From contig DASPQJ010000037.1 of the NCBI GenBank assembly GCA_035625025.1, positions 1 to 64,000 of the forward strand: a DNA stretch of 64,000 nucleotides, written 5' to 3'. Within the stretch, counting starts at the first letter, position 1. Every line of letters begins with the position of its first letter. Positions 1-8,181 of this stretch are shown here, piece by piece. The position numbers were made by a program, and so were the translations under genes. The notes under the pieces are model-generated. The model saw only the letters and a list, made by a program, of their open reading frames with translations, was not told the origin of the DNA and searched no databases. This DNA is from Bog-793 sp035625025. Lineage in GTDB: Bacteria; Actinomycetota; Acidimicrobiia; Acidimicrobiales; Bog-793.

Positions 1-1196
1 CAGGCCTCGTCGAGGACGAAGCCGTCGATCCGGGTGATGAGGCCCCGCTGTTCGGCGAGCGGGATGAACTCGATCGGCGGGACGACGCCCCGGGAGGGGT
101 GGTTCCAGCGCACCAGGGCCTCGACGCCCCGCAACGAGCCGTCCAAGATCGAAAAGAGCGGCTGGTAGAGGAGGAAGAGCTGGGAGGCGTCGAGGGCCTC
201 CCGCAGCTCGGCCTCGAGGGCGTGGTTCGCGAGCACCCGGTCCCGCTGGGAGGGCGAGAAGACCTGGAAGCAGTTCTTGCCGGCGTCCTTCGCCTCGTAC
301 ATGGCGACGTCGGCGTCCTGCAGCAGCTGACCCGGGTCGGCATTCGCATCGCCGGTGAGGACGACACCGACGCTGGCGGTGATCGACAGGTCGATGCCGT
401 CGTCGACGAAGGGTTGCCCGACGGCGCGGACGATTCGGTCACCGAGCGGTCGGGGGTCGTCGTCGTCCCGCAGCCCGGTGCAGAGCATGACGAACTCGTC
501 CCCGCCGAGCCGGGCGACGGTGTCAGCCCGCCGGGCCGTGCCCGTCAGGCGCCGCGCCACCTCGACGAGGACCTTGTCGCCCGTCTCGTGGCCAAAGGAG
601 TCGTTGATCGTCTTGAAGTTGTCGAGGTCGACGAAGAGCAACGCGATCTGTCCCGGCTGGCGCTCGAGGAGGGCGAGGGCCTGGGAGAGCCGGTCCCGCA
701 GGGCCACCCGGTTCGGCAGCCCCGTCACGGCGTCGTGGAGCGACTGGAAGGTGAGCGCCTGCTCGGCCTCGATCTGGGCGGTCACGTCCCGGGAGATCCC
801 GAAGGTGCCGATGATCTGGCCCGCGCCGTCCCGCAGGGGGAACTTCGTCGTCGAGACCCAGACGTCGGGGCGGTCCCGGAAGGTCTCGCGCTCGACCTTG
901 CCGACGATCGGCTCGCCGGTCCGGATGATGCGCTGCTCGTCCTCGAAGGCCGCCACGGCGTGCGGCTCGCTGAAGATGTCGAAGTCCGTCTTGCCGAGGA
1001 CGTCCTCGACCGACCACCCCGGGGCCTCATCGTCCATCCACCCCCGGCTCACGCAGAGGAAACGGCTCTCGAGATCCTTGAAATAGACCCGCTCGTCCGG
1101 GTTGTCGAGCAGGTTGTTCATGCAGAGGACCTTCAAGCCCTCCTGCGAACGCACCGCGTTGAGGGAGACCGGAGCTGACTTCGGTTGACTTGCCAT
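1..1196 (-). CDS. PAS-GGDEF-EAL cyclic-di-GMP signalling protein, C-terminus beyond window
   Basis: The visible 398 residues carry a PAS domain (about 30-145), a GGDEF diguanylate cyclase domain and the start of an EAL phosphodiesterase domain. The active-site motif GGDEF is intact at 231-235, and RRAD at 222-225 fits the inhibitory I-site RxxD five residues upstream. EAL is intact at 359-361 in the context GVEALVRW. The gene runs off the window start, so most of the EAL domain and its metal ligands are unseen. No membrane segment is visible, so it is probably cytosolic. The ATG start at 1196 follows the hexamer TAGGTT by 5 bases, which may make the mRNA leaderless. Intact GGDEF and EAL motifs suggest a bifunctional enzyme, but net activity cannot be inferred. 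Confidence 0.93.
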   Translation of the reverse strand, partial: MASQPKSAPVSLNAVRSQEGLKVLCMNNLLDNPDERVYFKDLESRFLCVSRGWMDDEAPGWSVEDVLGKTDFDIFSEPHAVAAFEDEQRIIRTGEPIVGKVERETFRDRPDVWVSTTKFPLRDGAGQIIGTFGISRDVTAQIEAEQALTFQSLHDAVTGLPNRVALRDRLSQALALLERQPGQIALLFVDLDNFKTINDSFGHETGDKVLVEVARRLTGTARRADTVARLGGDEFVMLCTGLRDDDDPRPLGDRIVRAVGQPFVDDGIDLSITASVGVVLTGDANADPGQLLQDADVAMYEAKDAGKNCFQVFSPSQRDRVLANHALEAELREALDASQLFLLYQPLFSILDGSLRGVEALVRWNHPSRGVVPPIEFIPLAEQRGLITRIDGFVLDEA

Positions 1197-1760
1197 CGAG
1201 GAACCTAACGGCCGGCGCCAGACAGATTTGAAGCCTTTGCCTCCCGAGGGGTCGCGGCCCATCGATTCGGCGCCCGACGCGGGGAGTCCTCGGGGAGCGG
1301 CGCGGGCGCAGGGAGGGAGATTCACCTCCCGCGGAGAGCCGGACAACGGCGCGTGGCGCGACGTCGCGCGCGAGATCGGCAAGCTGCCCAAGACCGTTCC
1401 GGAGGTTCCTCCACGGTCGGTACAGGCCCTTGAACGGGAGCAACTGCTCCCCACGCTCCGGCTTTCATCGCCAGTGTTCGCTCCAGTCGCCGACGCTTTC
1501 GCTGACCGGCCACGGCCGCCCGACCCGCGAAGGGAGATCACTTCGGCAGTCGACTCCTCCATGTAGATGTCGTGGTTGGGGTTGCCGTGCCGGTGTCTTG
1601 GCCGACCGAACCTCAGCGGGAGCCTCTTCCCGGTAAGGCAGGAGAAAGGCCGGCTAAGAGGCGCGTCCTTTCTCTTGAAAGTGGAGTCGACTCATCCCGG
1701 GAACGCGCCGGGGTGACCGCTCGGTGTGATCGGCGTCGACGCCGGTCGTGGACTACGAAC
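1197..1760. other. Gene-poor interval of 564 bases
   Basis: No convincing gene is seen. A plus-strand frame from 1228 to 1566 is open (112 codons) but lacks a clear ribosome binding site and any recognisable domain. The stretch around 1620-1700 is less GC-rich than its surroundings. The interval lies between two minus-strand genes and could hold a decayed gene. Confidence 0.5.
1202..1207 (-). promoter_or_regulatory. Candidate -10 element of the GGDEF-EAL gene
   Basis: TAGGTT on the minus strand ends 5 bases before the ATG. The spacing is slightly shorter than the 6-8 bases seen at the other leaderless candidates in this window, so this one is weaker. Confidence 0.35.
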
Positions 1761-2585
1761 TCAGGACACGACGACGCTCATCCTGGTTCTCTTGCCGCCT
1801 CTCAGTGTCGCGACGAGTGTCTCGACAAGCGGTGTTGTCGTCGCATTCTTGAGCACGACCCGTCCTTGCGGCGTCAGTCGCAGGAGAACCGCGGCGGTCT
1901 TGCCCTTCGTGATCCGGTATGCGCCTTGGGCGAGCAACTCGGTCTTTCCTCCCGTCCTCTCCAATCGCACCGATCCAGAACATGTCGCCACGGCACAAGT
2001 GAAGGCCACCTGCGCCGTGACCGGCGTTGCCGCGGAGAGAACGACGCTCGTCGAGTCGATGGCGATCATCGGACGCGTCACCCCCGAAGGAGGCGAGCCG
2101 GTCGACAGGCCTGTCGTGGACGTCGTTCTCGGCGTCGTCCCGGCGGCACCCGACGTCTGCTGGGACATGGGGAAAGGACCATAGACCGGGCTGCCCGGCT
2201 CGGAAACCCACCAGCAGACGAGCTCGTAGTAGTAGACGGTCGCCGGCGAGAGCCCGGAAATGGTCACCCACACGGGAACGTCCTCGTCGCCGGCGGGGAT
2301 CAGCGCGACGCCGTCACCCCGGGGCGACGCCGCGGCGGTCAACCACGGGCTCACACCTGTCGTGTTGTAATGGACCGAGCATTCCGTCTCGGACTCGTTC
2401 GGGTTCACCTCGCCGCCCAGCGTCAAGGCCGTCGCGGTGATGGGAGCGTACGCGGCGTAGGTGAACACGTCCGTCGGTTGCGCGCCCGCGGGACTCACGC
2501 CAACGAAGGCCAGCAGCCCACCGACGAGAGCAGCGGTGAGTGCGATTCCTGGAACGACCATGAAATAGCGCGATCCTCTGGACAT
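1761..2585 (-). CDS. Secreted protein with fibronectin type III-like domain
   Basis: This is a 274-residue exported protein of unknown function. The start at 2585 is chosen because it begins a classical signal peptide (basic N-terminus, hydrophobic core, cleavage after AGAQ near residue 36) and has AGGGG about 9 bases upstream; the same frame is open further upstream but those codons overlap the tRNA. After the signal peptide, a beta-rich segment (about 40-125) ending in GLSPATVYYYEL looks like a fibronectin type III domain. A Ser/Thr/Gly-rich linker (about 135-165) and a second, unrecognised beta-rich domain follow. It is probably a surface or secreted binding protein; no catalytic motif is visible. 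Confidence 0.75.
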   Translation of the reverse strand: MSRGSRYFMVVPGIALTAALVGGLLAFVGVSPAGAQPTDVFTYAAYAPITATALTLGGEVNPNESETECSVHYNTTGVSPWLTAAASPRGDGVALIPAGDEDVPVWVTISGLSPATVYYYELVCWWVSEPGSPVYGPFPMSQQTSGAAGTTPRTTSTTGLSTGSPPSGVTRPMIAIDSTSVVLSAATPVTAQVAFTCAVATCSGSVRLERTGGKTELLAQGAYRITKGKTAAVLLRLTPQGRVVLKNATTTPLVETLVATLRGGKRTRMSVVVS

Positions 2586-2897
2586 TGCGACTACCCCTCG
2601 ACAGTTGTCTCGCCTGTCGCTTCGACACCTCATTTCTCGGGCTTGAACGTCCGAGTCGGGTGGAAGGTCCCGGGCGCGACGGATCTTGCACCCTGGAACC
2701 TCGGCACTCACACCTTGCACGCAGTATGCACCGAATTCCAATCGACTGCTACACGTTGCACGCCGGAGAGCCCCAGAGCACGCCGGGCGCCCGCCGCGGC
2801 GATGTCCAGCGGACAAACGTCGACTCACGGGCATCTCGAAACTGGCGGCTTGAGTTCTCGTCGGCGACGGCCAGCCATCTCGGCGGCTGTTCCTGAG
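2586..2897. other. Upstream region of the secreted protein gene, with TTGCAC repeats
   Basis: No gene is seen in these 312 bases. TTGCAC occurs three times on the plus strand (2686, 2715, 2756), the last two as the longer TTGCACGC 41 bases apart. This could be a regulator site for the gene starting at 2585, but no promoter is clear. Confidence 0.3.
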
Positions 2898-2971
2898 TGG
2901 GCCGTAGAGGGTTTGAACCTCTGACCTCTTGCGTGTCATGCAAGCGCGCTACCGGGCTGCGCCAACGGCCC
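2898..2971 (-). tRNA. tRNA-Val (anticodon GAC)
   Basis: A 74-base cloverleaf is readable by eye. The acceptor stem GGGCCGT pairs with ACGGCCC, the D-arm contains AGCCCGGTAG, the anticodon stem CTTGC/GCAAG encloses a loop with anticodon GAC, and the T-arm AGAGG/CCTCT encloses TTCAAAC. The discriminator base is A. The 3' CCA is not encoded. No direct repeat of the 3' end is visible nearby, so I see no sign of an integrated element. Confidence 0.96.
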
Positions 2972-3047
2972 AGGAAAAGCGCACGTTACCACCGAGGGAT
3001 CTCGACGAGGAATCACGACGCCGCCGAGTGCCCGGCGGACCTGTCAG

Positions 3048-3053
3048 TAGGAT
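3048..3053 (+). promoter_or_regulatory. -10 element, leaderless start of the membrane protein gene
   Basis: TAGGAT lies 7 bases before the GTG at 3061, the spacing expected if transcription begins at the start codon. Confidence 0.5.
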
Positions 3054-3060
3054 CTCGCCC

Positions 3061-5520
3061 GTGCAGACCGTTCTCGGCGCGGGGCGCGACGGGACCGGGG
3101 GAACGTCGTCTCGCCTCGCGAAGGGCCCAATTTCCCGGCGGAGGGCCCTTCTGGGGCGGCTTCTCGATCCGGCATCCGTCGCGACGCTCGTCGTCGTCAC
3201 GGGCGTGACCGCGTTCGTCGTCGCCCAGCTGCAACCGGGACTGATCCTCGGGCCGAACATGGATGTCGGAGGAGACACGGCCGCGCACGTCGTCGCCGTC
3301 GAGTACTTCATTCACCACGTCCTGCCCCACGGCCAGCTGGCGGGATGGGACCCCGAATGGTTCGGCGGTTTCCCCCTCTACGTCTTCTACTTCCCTCTCC
3401 CAGCGGTGCTCGTCGCCGCCTTCTCCCAGGCCACGTCCTATGCCGTCGCCTTCAAGATCGTCACGGTCCTCGGCACGATCTTCCTACCGCTCGCGGCGTA
3501 CGCGTTCGGTCGCCTCGCCGGATTCGTCCGACCGATTCCCTCCCTCATGACGGCCGCGACAGTGCCTTTCCTTTTCAACTTCGCGCCCTTGCACACCGCC
3601 ATCTACTACCCCTGGAACATCGACGGCGGAACGATCGCCTCGACGCTCGCCGGCGAGTTCTCGTTCAGTCTGGCCCTGACTTGCGCCGTACTGTTCCTCG
3701 GGGTCTTCGTCTACGCCCTGCGAACGGGTCGCTTCCGATGGCTCGCCGCTCTTCTCTTCGCGGTCACCCTTCTTTGTCACGTCATCCCCGGCTTGTTCGC
3801 CGGGGGGGCGGCCGCCGTCATCACCGTCGCGCGCTGGGAGCGACGCGGCTTCCGGGTCCTCGTCGTCATCGGCGTCCTCGGTGCACTCGTCGCCGCCTTC
3901 TGGCTCCTGCCGTTCGGGGCGTACCTCTCCTATTCGTCGTCGATGAACTTCGGACGGGTCGGTGACGTCTACGCGCAGCTCTTCCCGGCCAACGGCGAAC
4001 AGGCGGTGCAGTGGATCGCGGCGCTCGGGTGCGCCGTCGCCATCTGGCGACGCGACCGGATCGCGCTCGCGCTCGCCGGGATGGCGGGCGCGAGCGTCGC
4101 GGCGTTCTGCTGGCTGCCCTCCGGCCTCGTCTACAACGGCCGGTGGCTGCCGTTTTGGTACCTCACGACGGCGCTGCTCGCGGCCTACGCCATCGGCGAA
4201 CTCGCTCGTACCGCCTGGGCGGCGCTCGGCCACGAATGGCTCAACCCGGTGCTTACCGGCGTTCTCGGTGCGGCCGTCGCCGTCGGGCTCGTCGCCGGGT
4301 GGCTGGGGGTCCTCCCCTTCTACACGCCCCCGAACGGCCAGGAGAACCCCGTCGACAGTTGGGCCCGATGGAACTACTCGGGCTACGAGGCCAAGCCCGG
4401 CTGGCCTGAGTTCGAACGGGTCGTGGCGATGCTCGATGCCGCCGCGGCAGTCCACGGTTGCGGAAGACTCGACTACGAATACTCCCCTAACACCCAGAAC
4501 ACCTTCGGGTCGACGCTCGTGCCGATGTCGTTCCCGATGTGGACCAACGGTTGCATCGACAGCGCCGAGGGCCTCTACTACGAGTCGTCGACGTCGAACC
4601 ACTTCCACTTCCTTGACCAGGCCGAGCTCTCGCTCGAACCCTCGAACCCCGTCGTCGGCCTCCCTTACCGCACGCTCGACGTCGCCGACGGGATCCGGCA
4701 CCTCCAGCTCACCGGCGTCAAGTACTTCCTCGCCGACTCGCCGACGGTCGAGGCCGACGCGGCGGCGGACCCCGCGCTCGTCGAGGTGGGCTCGACGCCC
4801 GAGTCTCCGAGCGTCGTCGACGGCTCGGCGGACGTGACGAGGGCGTCGGCGTCCAGGCCGCGTTGGGTCCTCTACCTCATCCGGGACTCTCAGCTCGTCG
4901 TGTCCCTCCGCTATGAACCGGTGGTCGAAAAAGGCCTGACCAAGACGCAGTGGCAGATGACGACGGCCGTCGCGTGGTACCAGAATCCCAGCTACTGGCC
5001 CGTGCCGATCGTCGGCCAGGGTCCCGCGTCTTGGCCGCATGCCGCGCCGGGGACGCTCCTTTTGCCTTCGCGGTCACGGCGCGTCGCGCCGACGACCATC
5101 TCGCACATCGAGTACACCGACTCCACCGTGTCTTTCGACGTCGGTCGACTCGGTGTGCCGATCCTCGTGAAGGTCCCCTACTTCCCGAACTGGACGGCAA
5201 CGGGCGCCGCCGGACCCTGGGAGGCGACGCCCAACCTCATGGTCGTCGTCCCGCGGGCACATCACGTCGTGCTGAGCTACGGGACGACGTCGATCGACTG
5301 GGCCGGCCGGATCGGCTCAGGACTCGGCCTCATCGGTCTCGTCGTGATCGGGCGCATCCCCGGTCTCGGCGGGGCCGCGCCGGCGGCGGCCGGCTCCGGA
5401 TCCGACCCGACCGCGTCGCCGGACGGCGCGGCCTCGCCGGCTGGGAATGAGGCCCCCGACGACAGAGAATCGGACGAGGCGGCATCCGACCCACGGCTCG
5501 TCGGAGAGGAGGCCCCGTGA
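3061..5520 (+). CDS. Large polytopic membrane protein, 6-pyruvoyl-tetrahydropterin-synthase-related family
   Basis: This is an 819-residue integral membrane protein. Many hydrophobic helices fill the first half (about 40-480), a large extracytoplasmic domain follows, and a final helix lies near residue 760 before an acidic, disordered tail. The N-terminal segment with GGDTAAHV, then WDPEWFGGFP and YVFYFPLP, is typical of the membrane family called PTPS-related, which despite the name resembles oligosaccharyl or lipid-linked sugar transferases more than pterin enzymes. GTG 3061 is preferred over the upstream ATG because that ATG lies inside the tRNA and because TAGGAT sits 7 bases before the GTG. 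Its stop codon overlaps the next glycosyltransferase gene by 4 bases, which suggests a joint role in cell-envelope glycosylation (inference). Confidence 0.8.
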   Translation: MQTVLGAGRDGTGGTSSRLAKGPISRRRALLGRLLDPASVATLVVVTGVTAFVVAQLQPGLILGPNMDVGGDTAAHVVAVEYFIHHVLPHGQLAGWDPEWFGGFPLYVFYFPLPAVLVAAFSQATSYAVAFKIVTVLGTIFLPLAAYAFGRLAGFVRPIPSLMTAATVPFLFNFAPLHTAIYYPWNIDGGTIASTLAGEFSFSLALTCAVLFLGVFVYALRTGRFRWLAALLFAVTLLCHVIPGLFAGGAAAVITVARWERRGFRVLVVIGVLGALVAAFWLLPFGAYLSYSSSMNFGRVGDVYAQLFPANGEQAVQWIAALGCAVAIWRRDRIALALAGMAGASVAAFCWLPSGLVYNGRWLPFWYLTTALLAAYAIGELARTAWAALGHEWLNPVLTGVLGAAVAVGLVAGWLGVLPFYTPPNGQENPVDSWARWNYSGYEAKPGWPEFERVVAMLDAAAAVHGCGRLDYEYSPNTQNTFGSTLVPMSFPMWTNGCIDSAEGLYYESSTSNHFHFLDQAELSLEPSNPVVGLPYRTLDVADGIRHLQLTGVKYFLADSPTVEADAAADPALVEVGSTPESPSVVDGSADVTRASASRPRWVLYLIRDSQLVVSLRYEPVVEKGLTKTQWQMTTAVAWYQNPSYWPVPIVGQGPASWPHAAPGTLLLPSRSRRVAPTTISHIEYTDSTVSFDVGRLGVPILVKVPYFPNWTATGAAGPWEATPNLMVVVPRAHHVVLSYGTTSIDWAGRIGSGLGLIGLVVIGRIPGLGGAAPAAAGSGSDPTASPDGAASPAGNEAPDDRESDEAASDPRLVGEEAP

Positions 5521-6371
5521 CCAGCCGATCGGCCGGCCCGACGACGAAGCCGGCGTTCGAAGACGCGCCCCCCGAGATCTCCGTGATCCTCCCCGCCCAC
5601 AACGAGGTCATGCTCATCGGCTCGACGATCACGAACCTCGTCTCGGGGCTCGAACGGCGCGGTCGCCCGTTTGAGATCGTCGTCGTCGAGAACGGATCGA
5701 CCGACGGCACGCCGCGCCTCGCCCGTCTTCTCGCCGCCCAGCTCCCCCGGGTACGCGTCCTCTCGCTGCCGACGAGCAACTACGGCGCGGCCCTCGCCAC
5801 CGGGTTCGGGGACGCCCTCGGCACGTTCCTCGTCAGTTTCGACGTCGACTACTACGACCTGTCGTTCTTCGACGCCGCGCTGCGCCTTCTCGACTCCGGG
5901 GATGCCGACGTCGTGCTCGCCTCGAAACGCGCCCCCGGAGCTCGCGACCGACGGCCACTCTCACGTCGGATCCTCACCGCCGGCTTCGCGGCCGCCCTGC
6001 ACCGGGTTCTCGACCTCCAGCCCAGCGACACCCACGGGATGAAAGCCCTGCGAGCCGCCGCGGTCGCACCGCTCATCGAACAGACGGTGTTGCGCGGCAG
6101 CCTTTTCGACGTCGAACTCGTCCTGCGGGCGTGTCGCGCCGGTCTCGCGGTGCGCGAGCTGCCCGTGGCCGTCCGAGAGCTCCGGCCGCCGCGCACGCCG
6201 CTCGCCCGGCGCACGGTCGAGTCGGCGATCGGCCTCATCCGACTGCGGCTCATCGTCGGCGCGGATGAGTCCGCGAGTCCCCGGCCGCGGCGCCGCGACC
6301 GGATCAGACTTTGGGTCGACCGCTGGTCACGACGCCGCGCCGGACGCGCCGACGGATCCCTGGGGGTCTAA
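5517..6371 (+). CDS. Family 2 glycosyltransferase, dolichyl-phosphate mannosyltransferase-like
   Basis: This is a 284-residue GT-A-fold glycosyltransferase. Near the N-terminus it shows SVILPAHNE, then VVVENGSTDGT and the acidic metal site DVDYYD (about residue 110), as in enzymes that move a sugar from a nucleotide donor to a polyprenyl phosphate. No transmembrane tail is evident, unlike some family members. The GTG start overlaps the upstream stop (GTGA) and has GGAGAGGAGG just before it. It is coupled to the large membrane protein, which may use the lipid-linked sugar made here (inference). It ends 4 bases past the stop of the convergent gene. Confidence 0.85.
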   Translation: MTSRSAGPTTKPAFEDAPPEISVILPAHNEVMLIGSTITNLVSGLERRGRPFEIVVVENGSTDGTPRLARLLAAQLPRVRVLSLPTSNYGAALATGFGDALGTFLVSFDVDYYDLSFFDAALRLLDSGDADVVLASKRAPGARDRRPLSRRILTAGFAAALHRVLDLQPSDTHGMKALRAAAVAPLIEQTVLRGSLFDVELVLRACRAGLAVRELPVAVRELRPPRTPLARRTVESAIGLIRLRLIVGADESASPRPRRRDRIRLWVDRWSRRRAGRADGSLGV

Positions 6372-7123
6372 GCGCCGCCGAGGATTCTCACGATCCGGCG
6401 AATGTCGGTCTGCGCCGAGACGAGCTGCGCGTCCGCCGCGTTGAGCGCCGACGTCGACGCCGCGAGGGTCGTCGCAACTTGGGCGTCGTTCGCCGGCGTC
6501 AGCGCGAGCAGGGACGCCGCGACCTCGCCCGTGGAGGCCTCCACCGCGCTCAGCAGGGCCACGAGTGCCTCATAGATCCGTTGGGCCGCCGCCGCCCGGT
6601 TCCCGGTCCGCTGCTCGGTCGTGATCGCGGTCTGAATCGAGGGTTCGAGCGCCGACAGCTTCACCGCCTGGGCAAGTTCACGGTCAGCGGTGATCACGGC
6701 GCGCACCTCGGGGACGAGAAGCGAGAACACCCGGTAGTTAAGGACCATCGCGCTCGCCGTCGTCTGCAGCTCGCCGATCGTCGTCTCGCTCCCGAGCGCC
6801 GCAGAGAGTCCCGTGAGCCCCGACCGGTCCGTCGTGACGATCGCGTCGAGTGCAATGCGGTGCCCAGCCGTGAGATCACGCGCCGCACCGACGGCCGCGG
6901 TCAGCGCGCCCAGCGCGTCGAGTCGCACGGACAGGGCCGTCGCGAGCCACATCCGGACACGCGCGACGGACGCGCTCGCGGGAAGGACCGGAGCCGCGTT
7001 GTCCGCCTTCGGACTGGGAAGACCGCCCGTTCCTCCCGCGGCGGCTCCCGAGACACCGGACAGAGCCGTGCCGACAACGAACGCGACGATCAGCGCGCCG
7101 AGCGCCGGACTGCTTCGTCTCAC
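6368..7123 (-). CDS. Secreted alanine-rich helical protein, unknown function
   Basis: This is a 251-residue exported protein. A signal peptide with a hydrophobic core occupies residues 1-28, then a short Gly/Pro linker, then an almost entirely helical Ala/Thr/Leu-rich body without cysteines or catalytic motifs. The GTG start has AAGGCGG about 5 bases upstream. It converges on the glycosyltransferase gene with a 4-base overlap. I do not recognise the family; the periodic helices suggest a bundle or coiled-coil cell-surface protein. Confidence 0.65.
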   Translation of the reverse strand: MRRSSPALGALIVAFVVGTALSGVSGAAAGGTGGLPSPKADNAAPVLPASASVARVRMWLATALSVRLDALGALTAAVGAARDLTAGHRIALDAIVTTDRSGLTGLSAALGSETTIGELQTTASAMVLNYRVFSLLVPEVRAVITADRELAQAVKLSALEPSIQTAITTEQRTGNRAAAAQRIYEALVALLSAVEASTGEVAASLLALTPANDAQVATTLAASTSALNAADAQLVSAQTDIRRIVRILGGA

Positions 7124-7375
7124 TTATCCGCCTTTCGGCCTTGTCCCCTCTTCACTAGCGCAGCCGGGTCAGCCGCGTCGAGACCCTTGGAGACATCCTC
7201 ACCCCCTAGTGTTCGACATCGGCGCGCGAATTATGAGCAGAGTGTGATCCCGTCGTCCGCCCCCAACCGGCCCCCCGAGGTTTTCCCGAGCCGCGTCGGA
7301 GACCCGGGCGGCCTGTCTTGTCGGTCGGCGCGGCGCCAGAATCGGGGGAGGCTTCGGGCCCGAACAGCGCCCACC

Positions 7376-7381
7376 TACACT
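7376..7381 (+). promoter_or_regulatory. -10 element, leaderless start of the exonuclease gene
   Basis: TACACT is followed by 6 bases and then the GTG start at 7388. No ribosome binding site is present, consistent with a leaderless mRNA. Confidence 0.6.
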
Positions 7382-7387
7382 TCCGTC

Positions 7388-8080
7388 GTGACGATCGCGG
7401 CGAGCGCGCCGCCTCCGGCGACCGGGCGCGACGAACGACTCGCCAATCGGGAGACGCCTGTCGGCTCCGACGCCACTCGGTTCGCGGTCGTGGACGTCGA
7501 GACGACCGGACTCGACCCCGCCGTCACGCGCGTGCTCGAATGCGCCGTCGTCGAGCTGGCGTCTGACGGCCGCGAGCTCGGAGAGTGGTCGAGTCTCGTG
7601 GCCGTGCCGGGGCAGGGAGAGCTCGGCGCGAGCTGGCTGCACGGGATTACCCGGTCGATGCTCGCCAAGGCCCCTTCGTTCCCCGAGCTCGCTGGGGAGA
7701 TCTCGGCGCAACTGTCCGGACACGTCGTCGTCGGCCATGTTCTCGAATTCGACCTCGCCCACCTCGCGACGGAGTACACGAGGTGTGGACTGCAGCTTCC
7801 CGACCTGCGCAGCGTGGGTGTGTGCACTCGCGATCTCGCCCGGGCCCACCTACCGCCCGGCCCGCGATCGCTCACCGCCTGCTGCCGCGCCCTCGCCGTG
7901 GAGCGCCCCGCGGCGCACACCGCGCTCGGGGATGCCCGAGCGACCGCCGCGGTCTTCCAGGTGTTCCTCGACCTCGGTGTCGTCACCGGGATGCGCGAGG
8001 CGGCGGCGCGCGCCGCGGCTCTCACCTGGCCGCCGTTCGTCGTCGGCCCGAGCCGCGCCGTGCCACGACCGGTTCGGTGA
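7388..8080 (+). CDS. DnaQ-family 3'-5' exonuclease (DNA polymerase III epsilon-like)
   Basis: This 230-residue protein has the DEDDh exonuclease signature. Motif I is DVETTG (catalytic D36 and E38), motif II is VGHVLEFD, and motif III is HTALGDARA with the general-base His and metal Asp. It lacks the BRCT, helicase or UvrC-type domains that some actinobacterial epsilon proteins carry, so it is either a proofreading subunit or a stand-alone repair nuclease. The GTG at 7388 is chosen because TACACT precedes it by 6 bases; the frame is open 1 kb upstream but that part overlaps other genes. It stands alone between two minus-strand genes. Confidence 0.88.
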   Translation: MTIAASAPPPATGRDERLANRETPVGSDATRFAVVDVETTGLDPAVTRVLECAVVELASDGRELGEWSSLVAVPGQGELGASWLHGITRSMLAKAPSFPELAGEISAQLSGHVVVGHVLEFDLAHLATEYTRCGLQLPDLRSVGVCTRDLARAHLPPGPRSLTACCRALAVERPAAHTALGDARATAAVFQVFLDLGVVTGMREAAARAAALTWPPFVVGPSRAVPRPVR

Positions 8081-8181
8081 TCTGAATCGACGAAGCGCCC
8101 GGCGTGGACCAGTCCCCGTCGGATGCGGTTCGCACCGCCACCACGGTCGGTGACCCCTACGAAAAGACCGGGGCGGATTCC

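Noticed and set aside
1228..1566. 112-codon plus-strand frame in the gap before the secreted protein gene
   Set aside because: No ribosome binding site, no recognisable domain, and composition shifts along its length; kept only as a note on the interval.
2898..2971. tRNA-Val as an integration site for a genomic island
   Set aside because: No direct repeat of the tRNA 3' end, no integrase gene and no change in gene style beyond it.
3484..5040. Long minus-strand open frame (518 codons) opposite the membrane protein
   Set aside because: It is Arg/Asp/Glu/Gly-rich without hydrophobic structure, as expected from the complement of GC-rich third positions; the plus-strand frame has clear membrane helices.
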